Assembly (NCBI RefSeq): GCF_028583545.1
Contig: NZ_CP087106.1
Location: 3,332,501-3,396,500 of the forward strand
Direction of reading: 5' to 3'
Source of the DNA: Methylobacterium sp. NMS14P
Lineage (GTDB): Bacteria > Pseudomonadota > Alphaproteobacteria > Rhizobiales > Beijerinckiaceae
DNA length: 64,000 bases
The notes beneath the pieces were generated by a model that saw nothing but the letters and a program-made list of their open reading frames with translations, was not told the origin of the DNA and did not search any database. Position numbers and translations under genes: made by a program. Of this stretch, positions 25,447-34,738 are shown in pieces. Position 1 is the stretch's first letter; every line of letters starts with the position of its first letter.

Positions 25447-26196
25447 ATGCTGTTGAATGACCGGGTGTGCGTGATCACCGGGGCGGCCTCCGCCCGCGGC
25501 ATCGGCAAGGCCACCGCGCGGCTCTTCGCGCAGCACGGCGCCCGCGTCGCCGTCCTCGACCTCGACGCCGGCCAGGCCGAGGCCGCCGCCCGCGACATCG
25601 GGCCGGGCCATCTCGGCCTCGCCTGCGACGTCACCGACCGGGCGGCCTGCTCGGCGGCGGCGGAGGAGATCGTCGCTCGACTGGGGCGCGTCGACGTGCT
25701 GGTCAACAATGCCGGCATCACCCAGCCCCTCAAGATCATGGAGATCGGACCGGAGAACTACGACGCGGTCACCGACGTGAACCTGCGCGGCACGCTCTAC
25801 ATGAGCCAGGCGGTGATCCCGGCGATGCGCGGCCAGGGCTCCGGCGCGATCGTGTGCATGTCGTCGGTCTCGGCCCAGCGGGGCGGCGGCATCTTCGGCG
25901 GCCCCCATTACAGCGCCGCCAAGGGCGGCGTGCTCGGCCTCGCCAAGGCCATGGCCCGGGAGCTGGGTCCGGACGGCGTGCGGGTGAACTCCGTGACCCC
26001 CGGCCTGATCCAGACCGACATCACCGGCGGCAAGCTCACGCCCGAGCTGAAGGTCGAGATCGCCAAGGGCATCCCGCTCGGTCGCCTCGGCGTCGCGGAC
26101 GACGTCGCCAATGCCTGCCTGTTCCTCGCCTCCGACCTGTCCACGTACATCACCGGCGCGGTGATCGACGTGAACGGCGGCATGCTGATCCACTGA
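25447..26196 (+). CDS. SDR family NAD(P)-dependent oxidoreductase
   Basis: A 249-residue classical short-chain dehydrogenase. The cofactor loop VCVITGAASARGIGKATA has a longer glycine motif than usual. VLVNNAGITQ, the catalytic serine in CMSSVSAQ, and YSAAK (Tyr and Lys) are present. It ends with YITGAVIDVNGGMLI. The acidic residue after strand 2 (VAVLDLDAGQ) favours NAD over NADP. It likely oxidises a hydroxyl group of the imported substrate. It is the first gene of the operon and the transketolase pair follows after 10 bp. Confidence 0.9.
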   Translation: MLLNDRVCVITGAASARGIGKATARLFAQHGARVAVLDLDAGQAEAAARDIGPGHLGLACDVTDRAACSAAAEEIVARLGRVDVLVNNAGITQPLKIMEIGPENYDAVTDVNLRGTLYMSQAVIPAMRGQGSGAIVCMSSVSAQRGGGIFGGPHYSAAKGGVLGLAKAMARELGPDGVRVNSVTPGLIQTDITGGKLTPELKVEIAKGIPLGRLGVADDVANACLFLASDLSTYITGAVIDVNGGMLIH

Positions 26197-26206
26197 GGAG
26201 GTCGCC

Positions 26207-27070
26207 ATGGCGATCGACGTCCCGACCGAGCGGCCGCGCGCCGGCTCCAACGTGCCGCTCGGCGAGCGCGCCTACCGTATCCGCCGCCACGCCCTGCGGA
26301 TGGGCGAGGTCCAGGGCCAGGGCTACATCGCCCAGGCGCTCGGCATCGCCGACGTGCTGGCGGTGAGCTACTTCCACGCGCTCACCTACCGGCCCGAGGA
26401 CCCGGAATGGGAGGGGCGCGACCGCTTCCTCCTCTCGATCGGCCACTACGCCATCGCCCTCTACGCCGCCCTGATCGAGGCGGAGATCCTCCCCGAGGAC
26501 GAGCTGACGAGCTACGGCGGCGACGACAGCCGCCTACCGATGTCCGGCATGGCCGCCTACACGCCCGGCATGGAGATCACCGGCGGGTCGCTGGGCCACG
26601 GGCTCGGGATCGCGGTCGGCATGGCGCTGGGGCTGAAGCGGAAGGGCTCCCGGAGCTATGTCTACAACCTGTTCTCCGACGGCGAGCTGGACGAGGGCTC
26701 GACCTGGGAGGCCGCCATGTCGGCCGGCTCGTTCAAGCTCGACAACCTGATCGGCCTCGTCGACGTGAACGGCATGCAGGCGGACGGCGCCTCGCGCGGG
26801 GTGCTCAACTTCGAGCCGCTGACGCCGAAATTCGAGGCCTTCAACTGGTTCGTCCAGCGGGTCGACGGCAACGACATCGATGCGCTGGTCCGGGCCTTCG
26901 ACGCCGCGCGCGACCACCCCGGCCCGCAGCCCCGCATCATCATCTGCGACACCCGCATGGCGAAGGGCGTGCCGTTCCTGGAGGAGCGCGAGCGCAACCA
27001 CTTCCTGCGGGTCGAGCCGGACGAGTGGCAGCGGGCCCTGGCGATCCTGGACGAGGGGAGAGTGCGGTGA
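26207..27070 (+). CDS. Transketolase, N-terminal subunit (split type)
   Basis: A 287-residue thiamine diphosphate-binding half of a split transketolase. His-rich and glycine-rich elements (GQGYIAQALGIADVLAVSYF, then MEITGGSLGHGLGIAVGMAL) match the family. The ThDP/Mg motif is FSDGELDEGSTWEAA...DVNGMQADG, so the usual GDG is SDG here. The C-terminal subunit gene starts four bases before this stop (GTGA). Such pairs act in sugar or sulfosugar C2-transfer outside the canonical pentose phosphate pathway. The substrate is unknown. Confidence 0.88.
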   Translation: MAIDVPTERPRAGSNVPLGERAYRIRRHALRMGEVQGQGYIAQALGIADVLAVSYFHALTYRPEDPEWEGRDRFLLSIGHYAIALYAALIEAEILPEDELTSYGGDDSRLPMSGMAAYTPGMEITGGSLGHGLGIAVGMALGLKRKGSRSYVYNLFSDGELDEGSTWEAAMSAGSFKLDNLIGLVDVNGMQADGASRGVLNFEPLTPKFEAFNWFVQRVDGNDIDALVRAFDAARDHPGPQPRIIICDTRMAKGVPFLEERERNHFLRVEPDEWQRALAILDEGRVR

Positions 27071-28089
27071 GACGCTCCAAGTACGAGAAGCCCGCCCCCC
27101 GCACCGACGGCGGCGCCAAGACTTCGGCGATGATCGCCTCGCTCGCCGCCCCGGGGCAGCGCACGAAGGCCGCGCCTTTCGGCCACGCCCTGGTCGAGCT
27201 CGCCGAGACCCGGCCCGACATCGTCGGCCTCTCTGCGGACCTGTCGAAATACACGGACCTGCACATCTTCGCGCAGGCCCATCCCGAGCGCTTCTACCAG
27301 ATGGGGATGGCCGAGCAGCTGCTGATGAGCGCCGCCGCGGGCCTCGCCCGCGAGGGGTTCACGCCCTTCGCCACCACCTACGCGGTGTTCGCGGCGCGGC
27401 GCGCCTACGACTTCATCTGCCTCGCGATCGCGGAGGAGAATCTCGACGTCAAGATCGCCTGCGCCCTGCCGGGCCTGACCACAGGCTACGGCCCGAGCCA
27501 CCAGGCGACGGAGGATCTCGCGATCTTCCGCGGGATGCCGAACCTCACGATCATCGACCCCTGCGACGCGCACGAGACCGAGCAGGTCGTCCCCGCGATG
27601 GCGGCCCACAAGGGTCCCGTCTACCTGCGGCTCCTGCGCGGGAACGTGCCGCTGGTGCTCGACGAGTACGGCTACACGTTCGAGCTCGGCAAGGCCAAGA
27701 CGATCCGCGACGGCCGCGACGTCCTGGTGATCTCCTCGGGCCTGATGACGATGCGCGCCCTCGAGGTCGCCGAGGCCCTGCGCGACGATCGGGTCGACGT
27801 CGCGGTGCTGCACGTGCCGACGATCAAGCCCCTCGACACGGCGACGATCCTGCGCGAGGCCGGCCGCGGCGGCCGGCTCGTGGTGGTGGCCGAGAACCAC
27901 AGCGTGATCGGCGGACTCGGCGAGGCGGTGGCCGGGCTGCTGATGCGCAACGGGGTGATGCCCGGGCGCGGCTTCCGCCAGATCGGCCTGCCGGACGAGT
28001 TCCTCGACGCCGGCGCCCTGCCGACGCTCCACGACCGCTACGGCATCTCGACCGCCGCGATGGCGCGGAGCATCCGGGCATGGCTCTGA
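27067..28089 (+). CDS. Transketolase, C-terminal subunit (split type)
   Basis: A 340-residue partner. The pyrimidine-binding domain (VGLSADLSKYTDLHIFAQAH) has the catalytic glutamate in MGMAEQLLMSAAAGLA. GLTTGYGPSHQATEDLAIFR and the C-terminal transketolase domain (RDVLVISSGLMTMRALEVAE, then VAENHSVIGGLGEAVAGLL) follow. GTG 27067 overlaps the stop of the N-terminal subunit, and GAGGGGAG sits upstream. Expected to form a heterotetramer with the N-terminal subunit. Confidence 0.88.
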   Translation: MRRSKYEKPAPRTDGGAKTSAMIASLAAPGQRTKAAPFGHALVELAETRPDIVGLSADLSKYTDLHIFAQAHPERFYQMGMAEQLLMSAAAGLAREGFTPFATTYAVFAARRAYDFICLAIAEENLDVKIACALPGLTTGYGPSHQATEDLAIFRGMPNLTIIDPCDAHETEQVVPAMAAHKGPVYLRLLRGNVPLVLDEYGYTFELGKAKTIRDGRDVLVISSGLMTMRALEVAEALRDDRVDVAVLHVPTIKPLDTATILREAGRGGRLVVVAENHSVIGGLGEAVAGLLMRNGVMPGRGFRQIGLPDEFLDAGALPTLHDRYGISTAAMARSIRAWL

Positions 28090-28967
28090 GCCGCATCGCC
28101 CTCATCGGCCTCGGCGCCATGGGCCTGCCGATGGCGAACAACCTGGTCGCGGCGAGCTTGGCGGTCCGCGGCTACGACCTGCGGCCCGAGAGCCGGGCCG
28201 CCTTCGCGGCGGCCGGCGGGGCCCCGGCCGACACGTCGGCCGACGCCGCCGCGGGCGCCGACGCGCTCCTCCTGATGGTGGTGAACGCCGCGCAGGCCGA
28301 GGACGTGCTGTTCGCCCAGGGCGCCCTCGACGCCCTCGCGCCGGACGGCGTCGTGGTCCTGATGGCGACCTGCCCGCCGCAGGCCGTGGAGCAGCTGGCC
28401 GAGCGCGTCGCGGCCGCCGGCCGGCGCTTCGTCGACGCGCCGGTGTCGGGCGGCGTCGTCGGCGCGCAGGCCGGCTCACTCACGATCATGGCGGCGGCGC
28501 CCGCGGAGACGCTCGCCGCGCTGCGGCCAGTCTTGGACGCCTTGGGCGACCGGATCTTCCACGTCGGCGAGCGGCCCGGACAGGGCGCTACCGTGAAGGC
28601 CGTCAACCAGCTCCTGTGCGGCGTGCACATCGCTGCCGCCGCCGAGGCGCTGGCGCTCGCCGGGCGGGTCGGCGTCGACCTCGACGTGGTGCTGGAGATC
28701 CTCTCGGGTTCCTCGGCCGCCAGCTGGATGCTGCGCGACCGCGGCCCGCGGATGCTGGAGGACGAGCCGCGGGTCACGAGCGCCGTCGACATCTTCGTGA
28801 AGGACCTCGGCATCGTGCTGGAGGCCGGCCGCGGCGCCGGGACGGCGCTGCCGCTCGCCGCGCTCGCCCACCAGCTCTTCGTCTCGACCTCCGGTCGCGG
28901 CGACGGCGCCGCCGACGACAGCCAGGTGATCCGCGCCTACCGCCTGCTCAACGGCGACGGCGCCTGA
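28080..28967 (+). CDS. NAD(P)-dependent beta-hydroxyacid dehydrogenase (HIBADH/LtnD/GarR family)
   Basis: A 295-residue dehydrogenase. The Rossmann motif is IALIGLGAMGLPMANNLV. The substrate signature FVDAPVSGGVVGAQAGSLTI and the catalytic lysine region GATVKAVNQLLCGVHIAAA are present. Family members act on 3-hydroxyisobutyrate, tartronate semialdehyde, glycerate or 4-carbon acid sugars, and the sequence alone does not separate these. ATG 28080 overlaps the split transketolase stop by ten bases, so it belongs to the same operon. Confidence 0.9.
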   Translation: MALSRIALIGLGAMGLPMANNLVAASLAVRGYDLRPESRAAFAAAGGAPADTSADAAAGADALLLMVVNAAQAEDVLFAQGALDALAPDGVVVLMATCPPQAVEQLAERVAAAGRRFVDAPVSGGVVGAQAGSLTIMAAAPAETLAALRPVLDALGDRIFHVGERPGQGATVKAVNQLLCGVHIAAAAEALALAGRVGVDLDVVLEILSGSSAASWMLRDRGPRMLEDEPRVTSAVDIFVKDLGIVLEAGRGAGTALPLAALAHQLFVSTSGRGDGAADDSQVIRAYRLLNGDGA

Positions 28968-29097
28968 CGCGGCGCGCAGCGCGCGCGACGACGGCGCCGG
29001 GTCCGCACCCGCCGCCCCGGACAGCAACGCGGGTCGCGGATCCACCGCCGGTCAACGGCGGGGGTCGCACGGCCCGGACCACCCAGGGAGTGAAACC

Positions 29098-30114
29098 ATG
29101 CGCGACACGCGTCTCAGCCGCCGCAGCCTGCTCGCGGGCGCGGCCGCCCTGCCGGCTTTCGGGATTCTGACCCGGCGCGGGCAGGCCGCCGAGTTCACCT
29201 ACAAGCTCGCCACCGGCCAGGACCCGACCCATCCGGTCAACATCCGGGCGCAGGAGGCGCTCGACCGGATCCGCGAGGCCACCGGCGGCCGCCTCGAGAT
29301 CAAGCTGTTTCCCGCCAACCAGCTCGGCTCCGACACCGACCTGCTGGCCCAGGTCCGCAACGGCAGCGTCGAGTTCTTCAACCTCGCGACGTCGATCCTC
29401 GCCACCTTCGTGCCGGCCGCGAGCCTGCCGAACACCGGGTTCGCCTTCAAGGATTACGACGCCGTCTGGTCGGCGATGGACGGCGGCCTGGGGAGCTACG
29501 TCCGGTCGGAGATCGCCAGAACGCCGATCCTGACGGTCTCGAAGGTTTGGGACAACGGCTTCCGGCAGATAACCTCCTCGACCCGCGAGATCCGGACGCC
29601 GGAGGACCTGAAGGGCTTCAAGATCCGGGTCCCGCCCGCGCCGATGCTCACCTCCCTGTTCAAGGCGTTCGATGCCGGCGCGGCGCCGATCAACTTCAAC
29701 GAGCTCTACTCCTCGCTCCAGACCAAAGTGGTCGAGGGCCAGGAGAACCCGCTGGCGATCACCGCCACGACGCGTCTCTACGAGGTGCAGAAATCCTGCA
29801 GCATGACCGGGCATGTCTGGGACGGCTACTGGATCCTCGGCAACAAGCGGGCCTGGCAGCGGCTGCCCGAGGATCTGCGCGCCGTCGTCGCGCGGGAACT
29901 CGACCGGTCGGCGGACGCCCAGCGGGCCGACGTCGCCAAGCTCAGCTTGTCGCTCCGGGAGAGCCTCACCGCCAAGGGCATCACCTTCATCGACGTCGAC
30001 CGCGCGCAGTTCCGCGCGGCGCTGGCGCGGACGAGCTTCTACAGGGACTGGAAAACCAAGTACGGCGACGTGGCGTGGTCGCATCTTGAGGACGTGTCGG
30101 GCAAACTGACCTGA
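29098..30114 (+). CDS. TRAP transporter substrate-binding protein (DctP family), copy 1
   Basis: A 338-residue DctP protein with a twin-arginine leader (LSRRSLLAGAAALPAFG). The mature part has LATGQDPTHPVNIRAQEA, then the conserved arginine in FKIRVPPAPMLTSLFKAFD that binds substrate carboxylate, and EGQENPLAI. It delivers an organic acid to the membrane permease encoded next. It is clearly paralogous to the protein at 36376-37410. A strong hairpin lies between it and the permease gene. Confidence 0.92.
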   Translation: MRDTRLSRRSLLAGAAALPAFGILTRRGQAAEFTYKLATGQDPTHPVNIRAQEALDRIREATGGRLEIKLFPANQLGSDTDLLAQVRNGSVEFFNLATSILATFVPAASLPNTGFAFKDYDAVWSAMDGGLGSYVRSEIARTPILTVSKVWDNGFRQITSSTREIRTPEDLKGFKIRVPPAPMLTSLFKAFDAGAAPINFNELYSSLQTKVVEGQENPLAITATTRLYEVQKSCSMTGHVWDGYWILGNKRAWQRLPEDLRAVVARELDRSADAQRADVAKLSLSLRESLTAKGITFIDVDRAQFRAALARTSFYRDWKTKYGDVAWSHLEDVSGKLT

Positions 30115-30198
30115 AGCGCTTTCCGCCGGATCGGGTAACGGTATCGGAGAACGAAGGCGCGCCGAGACGCACCACAAGAAACACGCGAAGACGCACGT

Positions 30199-30237
30199 GG
30201 GGCCAGTCCCGCCGCCAGCGGCATCGGGACCGGCCCC
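30199..30237 (+). terminator. Hairpin between dctP and dctQM (attenuator or mRNA-stabilising)
   Basis: GGGGCCAGTCCCG (30199-30211) pairs with CGGGACCGGCCCC (30225-30237) with one mismatch, and the loop holds a smaller stem. There is no T-run. It ends 14 bases before the permease start. In binding-protein operons such hairpins let the binding protein be made in excess over the permease. Confidence 0.5.
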
Positions 30238-30251
30238 GTCGGGAGGGCGCC

Positions 30252-32144
30252 ATGCAGGTTGATATAGCGGCCGTCGAGACGACGGCGGGGATTGAGTTGT
30301 CGGGACCGCCGCTGCGCGCCCGGGGCTGGCTGCGCCGGCTGGATGCCGGGCTCGGCTACCTCGTGGAGATCCCCGCGGCACTGCTCGTCCTGGCCGAGAT
30401 CGCCGTGCTGCTCGGCGGCGTCGTCAGCCGCTACGTGTTCCGCGAACCGCTCGTCTGGTCGGACGAGCTCGCCTCCATCCTGTTCCTGTGGCTCGCCATG
30501 CTGGGCGCCGTGGTCGCCTTCCGGCGCGCCGAGCACATGCGCATGACCGCCTTCGTGGCCATGAGCGGCCCGCGGCTGCGCGCCTTCCTGGAGACGGTCG
30601 CGCTGGTGGCCGGCCTGATCTTCGTCGCCCTGCTGCTGGAGCCGGCCTTCGAGTTCGCCAGCGAGGAGACCTTCGTCCAGACGCCGGCGCTGGAGCTGAA
30701 CAACGCGTGGCGCGCCGCGGCCCTGCCGATCGGCCTCGGCCTCATGCTGATCGTGGCCGTGATCCGCCTCCTGGAGACCGCCGACTGGAAGCTCACCGCG
30801 GGCGCGCTGATCCTGGGCGGCGGCGTTGCCGCCGCACTCCTGGCGCTCCAGCCGTGGCTCGCCAACCTCGGCAATCTCAACCTGCTGCTGTTCTTCGTCG
30901 TCGGCGTCGGCGCGCTGGTCTTCTCCGGGGTGCCGATCGCCTTCGCGTTCGGCCTGTCGACCTTCGCCTACATCACGCTGACCACCGACGCGCCCTCCAT
31001 GGTGGTGGTCGGCCGCATGGACGAGGGCATGAGCCACCTCATCCTGCTCGCCGTGCCGCTCTTCGTGTTCCTCGGTCTGCTGATCGAGATGACCGGCATG
31101 GCCCGCGCCATGGTGGGCTTCCTGGCCTCGCTGCTGGGCCACGTGCGCGGCGGCCTGCACTACGTGCTGGTCGGGGCGATGTACCTCGTCTCCGGCATCT
31201 CCGGCTCGAAAGCCGCCGACATGGCGGCCGTGGCGCCCGTGCTGTTCCCCGAGATGAAGGCCCGGGGCGCCAAGGAGGGCGATCTCGTGGCCCTGCTCGC
31301 CACCACCGGCGCCCAGACCGAGACGATCCCGCCCTCGATCGTGCTGATCACCATCGGCTCGGTCACCGGCGTGTCGATCACCGCCCTGTTCACCGGCGGC
31401 CTGCTGCCGGGCCTCGTCCTCGCCGCGACGCTGTGCGCGCTGGTCTGGTGGCGCTACCGCCGCGAGGACCTGAGCCACGTCGCCCGCCCGTCCGGCAGCG
31501 TCATCGGCCGCGCCTTCCTGGTGGCGATCCCGGCGCTCGCCCTGCCCTTCGTGATCCGCTTCGCGGTGGTGGAGGGCATCGCCACCGCGACCGAGGTCTC
31601 GACCATCGGCATCGTCTACGCGGCTCTGGCGGGCCTGCTCATCTACCGCCAATTCGACTGGCGGCGGCTCTACCCGATGCTGGTGACCACCGCGACACTG
31701 TCCGGCGCGATCCTGCTGATCATCGGCGCGGCGACCGGGATGGCCTGGGCGCTGACGCAGTCGGGCTTCTCGCAGACGCTCGCCGAGGTGATGAAGAGTC
31801 TCCCGGGGGGCGCGCTCGGCTTCCTGTTCGTCTCGGCCGTCGCCTTCATCATCCTGGGCTCGGTGCTGGAGGGCATCCCGGCGATCGTGCTGTTCGGGCC
31901 GCTCCTGTTCCCGATCGCCCGGGCCGTGGGCGTCCACGAGGTCCACTACGCCATGGTGGTGATCCTCGCGATGGGCATCGGCCTGTTCGCCCCACCCTTC
32001 GGCGTCGGCTACTACGCGGCCTGCGCGATCAGCCGGATCCATCCCGACGCCGGGATGCGCCCGATCGTCGGCTACATCGTGGCCCTGCTGATCGGCCTCC
32101 TCGTCATCATCCTCGTCCCCTGGTTCTCGATCGGCTTCCTCTGA
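30252..32144 (+). CDS. Fused TRAP transporter permease (DctQ-DctM)
   Basis: A 630-residue membrane protein. Residues to about 210 are the small DctQ subunit with four helices; EPLVWSDELASILFLWLAML is its signature. The rest is the large DctM subunit with about 12 helices, including ITLTTDAPSMVVVGRMDEGM, SGSKAADMAAVAPVLFPEMK and AFIILGSVLEGIPAIVLFGP. It uses a sodium or proton gradient to move the acid delivered by DctP. Fusion of Q and M is common. Confidence 0.93.
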   Translation: MQVDIAAVETTAGIELSGPPLRARGWLRRLDAGLGYLVEIPAALLVLAEIAVLLGGVVSRYVFREPLVWSDELASILFLWLAMLGAVVAFRRAEHMRMTAFVAMSGPRLRAFLETVALVAGLIFVALLLEPAFEFASEETFVQTPALELNNAWRAAALPIGLGLMLIVAVIRLLETADWKLTAGALILGGGVAAALLALQPWLANLGNLNLLLFFVVGVGALVFSGVPIAFAFGLSTFAYITLTTDAPSMVVVGRMDEGMSHLILLAVPLFVFLGLLIEMTGMARAMVGFLASLLGHVRGGLHYVLVGAMYLVSGISGSKAADMAAVAPVLFPEMKARGAKEGDLVALLATTGAQTETIPPSIVLITIGSVTGVSITALFTGGLLPGLVLAATLCALVWWRYRREDLSHVARPSGSVIGRAFLVAIPALALPFVIRFAVVEGIATATEVSTIGIVYAALAGLLIYRQFDWRRLYPMLVTTATLSGAILLIIGAATGMAWALTQSGFSQTLAEVMKSLPGGALGFLFVSAVAFIILGSVLEGIPAIVLFGPLLFPIARAVGVHEVHYAMVVILAMGIGLFAPPFGVGYYAACAISRIHPDAGMRPIVGYIVALLIGLLVIILVPWFSIGFL

Positions 32145-32299
32145 GCGCACCCGCCCGGAGCTGAACGCTCTGCGCCACGGCGGATGCCGGACCGGCGCGG
32201 GACAGGGTCAGACCTTCGACTGAGATCCATCCCGGGCAGCCGCGGTGCCGCCCGGGCGGCCTTCGCGCGCCGGACATTCGCACCGCCCGAGCCAGATCC

Positions 32300-34294
32300 A
32301 TGCCCGACACGCCCGATGCCACGCTCACGGCCCGGATGGCCGACGCGATCCGCTTCCTCGCCCTCGACGCGATCGAGCGGGCGGGAGACGGCCATCCCGG
32401 TGCCCCGCTGGGCTGCGCCGAGATCGCCGTGGCGCTGTTCACGCGCCATCTGCGCTGCAAACCGGACGACCCGGTCTGGCCCGACCGCGACCGCTTCGTG
32501 CTGTCGAACGGCCACGGTTCCATGCTGCTCTACGCGGCCCTCCACCTCGCCGGCTATGCCGGCTTGCCGATGGAGCAGATCCGGCGGTTCCGCGAACTCG
32601 GCTCACACACCCACGGCCATCCGGAGATCGCGCCCGAACTCGGCATCGAGGCGACCACCGGCCCCCTCGGCCAGGGCATCGCCAACGCCGTCGGCATGGC
32701 GGTGGCCGAGGCCAAGCTCGCGGCGACCTTCGGTCCCGACCTGGTCGATCACCGCACCTACGCCCTCGTCGGCGACGGCTGCCTGCAGGAGGGCATCGCC
32801 CACGAGGTGATCTCCCTCGCGGGTCATCTGCGCCTGGGCAAGCTGACCTTCCTGTGGGACGACAATCGCATCACCGACGACGGCGCCACCGACCTGTCGA
32901 TCTCGGAGGACGTCCGCGCGCGCTTCCGCGCCGCCGACTGGCAGGTGATCGACGCGGACGGGCACGACGTCGAGGCGGTCTCGGCGGCGATCGGGCTCGC
33001 CCAGGGCGACCCGCGCCCGAGCCTGATCGCCTGCCGGACCGTGATCGGCCGCGGCCTGCCGCGCCTCGAGGGCCAGCGCGGGGCCCATGGCGGGCGCGTC
33101 TTCGCCGGCGACTGCGCCGAGGCGCGGGCCGCCCGGGACTGGGATCACCCACCCTTCACCGTGCCCGACGACGTCACCGCGGCGTGGCGGGCAGGCGTCT
33201 CCGGGCGCAATCGCGACGGCTACGCGACCTGGATGGCGCGCCGGGCGGCGCTCCCGGATCAGGTGCGGGCCGCGTTCGACCGAGTGAGCGAGGCGCGTCT
33301 CCCGGAGGGCTGGCACGGGCAGCTCCGCGCGCTGCGCGACGGCTTCGCCGAGGCGGGGGCGGCCCGCCCGAGCATCGAGGTCTCCGCGGATATCGTCGCC
33401 GCCCTGTCCGATTCCATCCCCGAGCTGTTCTCGGGCGCGCCGGATCTCGAGGGGCCGACGAAGCACAAGGGCGACTTCCGCGCCTTCACGGCTCGGGACC
33501 GGTCCGGCCGCTACCTGCATTACGGCATCCGCGAGCACGCCATGGGCTCGATGATGAACGGCATCGCGGCCCATCGCGGCCTGGTGCCGGTGGGCGCGAC
33601 CTACCTGGTCTTCTCCGACTACATGCGCCCGTCCCTGCGCATGGCGGCGCTGATGAACCTGCCGGTCATCACGGTCTACAGCCACGATTCGATCGCGATC
33701 GGCCGCAACGGCCCGACCCATCAGCCGGTCGAGTACCTCGCGTCATTGCGCGCCATCCCCAACATGCTGGTGCTGCGGCCGGCCGACGCGGTGGAGACCG
33801 CGGAGTGCTGGGAGATGGCCCTGGCCAACCGGACCGGCCCGACATCGCTCATCTGCTCGCGCCAGGCGCTGCCGGCCCTGCAGCGGCCGAGCGGCGGGGA
33901 GAATCGCAGCGCGCGGGGCGCCTACGTCCTGGCGGACGCCTCGGGTCCGCGGCGGGTGACGCTGATCGCGACCGGGTCGGAGGTCGCGCTGGCGCTCGAG
34001 GCCCGAGAGAGGCTGCAGGCGGAGGGCGTGCCGACCGCGGTCGTTTCCATGCCCTCCTGGGAGGCCTTCGCCGCGCAGGAGCGCGCGTATCGTGAGAGCG
34101 TCATCCCGCGGGACGCGGTGCGGGTCGCGGTCGAGGCGGCTCTGCGCTTCGGCTGGGATCGCTGGATCGGCGAGGATGGCGGCTTCGTCGGGATGACCGG
34201 CTTCGGCGCGTCGGGCGCGCCGGAAGACCTGTTCCGCCACTTCGGCATCACCGCCGAGGCGGTGGCGGAGGCCGCGCGGACGCGCCTGAGCTGA
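32300..34294 (+). CDS. tkt: Transketolase, full length
   Basis: A 664-residue transketolase of canonical architecture. It has GSHTHGHPE in the substrate loop, GDGCLQEGIAHEVISLAGH and DDNRITDDG for ThDP/Mg, the catalytic glutamate in YGIREHAMGSMMNGIA, and the sugar-phosphate loop HDSIAIGRNGPTHQPVE. It transfers C2 units between ketose and aldose phosphates. It lies 155 bp after the TRAP permease, so it probably belongs to the same regulon. It is the second transketolase here, in addition to the split pair. Confidence 0.93.
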   Translation: MPDTPDATLTARMADAIRFLALDAIERAGDGHPGAPLGCAEIAVALFTRHLRCKPDDPVWPDRDRFVLSNGHGSMLLYAALHLAGYAGLPMEQIRRFRELGSHTHGHPEIAPELGIEATTGPLGQGIANAVGMAVAEAKLAATFGPDLVDHRTYALVGDGCLQEGIAHEVISLAGHLRLGKLTFLWDDNRITDDGATDLSISEDVRARFRAADWQVIDADGHDVEAVSAAIGLAQGDPRPSLIACRTVIGRGLPRLEGQRGAHGGRVFAGDCAEARAARDWDHPPFTVPDDVTAAWRAGVSGRNRDGYATWMARRAALPDQVRAAFDRVSEARLPEGWHGQLRALRDGFAEAGAARPSIEVSADIVAALSDSIPELFSGAPDLEGPTKHKGDFRAFTARDRSGRYLHYGIREHAMGSMMNGIAAHRGLVPVGATYLVFSDYMRPSLRMAALMNLPVITVYSHDSIAIGRNGPTHQPVEYLASLRAIPNMLVLRPADAVETAECWEMALANRTGPTSLICSRQALPALQRPSGGENRSARGAYVLADASGPRRVTLIATGSEVALALEARERLQAEGVPTAVVSMPSWEAFAAQERAYRESVIPRDAVRVAVEAALRFGWDRWIGEDGGFVGMTGFGASGAPEDLFRHFGITAEAVAEAARTRLS

Positions 34295-34309
34295 GGCGCG
34301 CCGGACGAC

Positions 34310-34474
34310 TCAGATCATGCCGGCGGCGCCGGTGCGCACGATCCGGTCGCGCTGCTCGGCGTAGCGACCGGCCGCGGCGCGGCGCATCGCGACGCCGAAG
34401 CGCCCGGCGATCTGCGCGAGGAGCGGCGCACCGTTCTCGGTGCGGATGCCGACGAGGTTCGCGAGGGTGGTCAT
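34310..34474 (-). CDS. Possible small protein, unknown
   Basis: A 54-residue frame (TLANLVGIRTENGAPLLAQI, then AMRRAAAGRYAEQRDRIVRT) with an alternating hydrophobic/basic helix. It is 15 bp from the transketolase stop, convergent. Ribosome site is weak and no family is known. The codon usage looks normal. Confidence 0.35.
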   Translation of the reverse strand: MTTLANLVGIRTENGAPLLAQIAGRFGVAMRRAAAGRYAEQRDRIVRTGAAGMI

Positions 34475-34738
34475 CGTGCCCGATCCCGGTCCATCCCGGG
34501 CAGGACGCCCGGCGTGTTGCGCTGCAATATGAGCCGGTCTGCGAGCGGGCGTGAGGGGCTCCGCGCGCGGGCTGTCATGCGCCGAAAACATGCTGCCGGG
34601 AGCGAACGTTGACGGCGTGGCGGACAGGACCGCGTCGCGCGCCCGGCGGCGGGTGCAGTGCGGTCGTCGCGGATCGCATGACGCGCGTGCGGGTCCCGCG
34701 TCGGCGCCGACGACCCTGCGCGCGAGGCTGGCGAGGGC

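Noticed and set aside
30039..32150. 703-codon minus frame opposite the TRAP permease
   Set aside because: Asp/Gln/His-rich antisense of a membrane protein gene, a common artefact.
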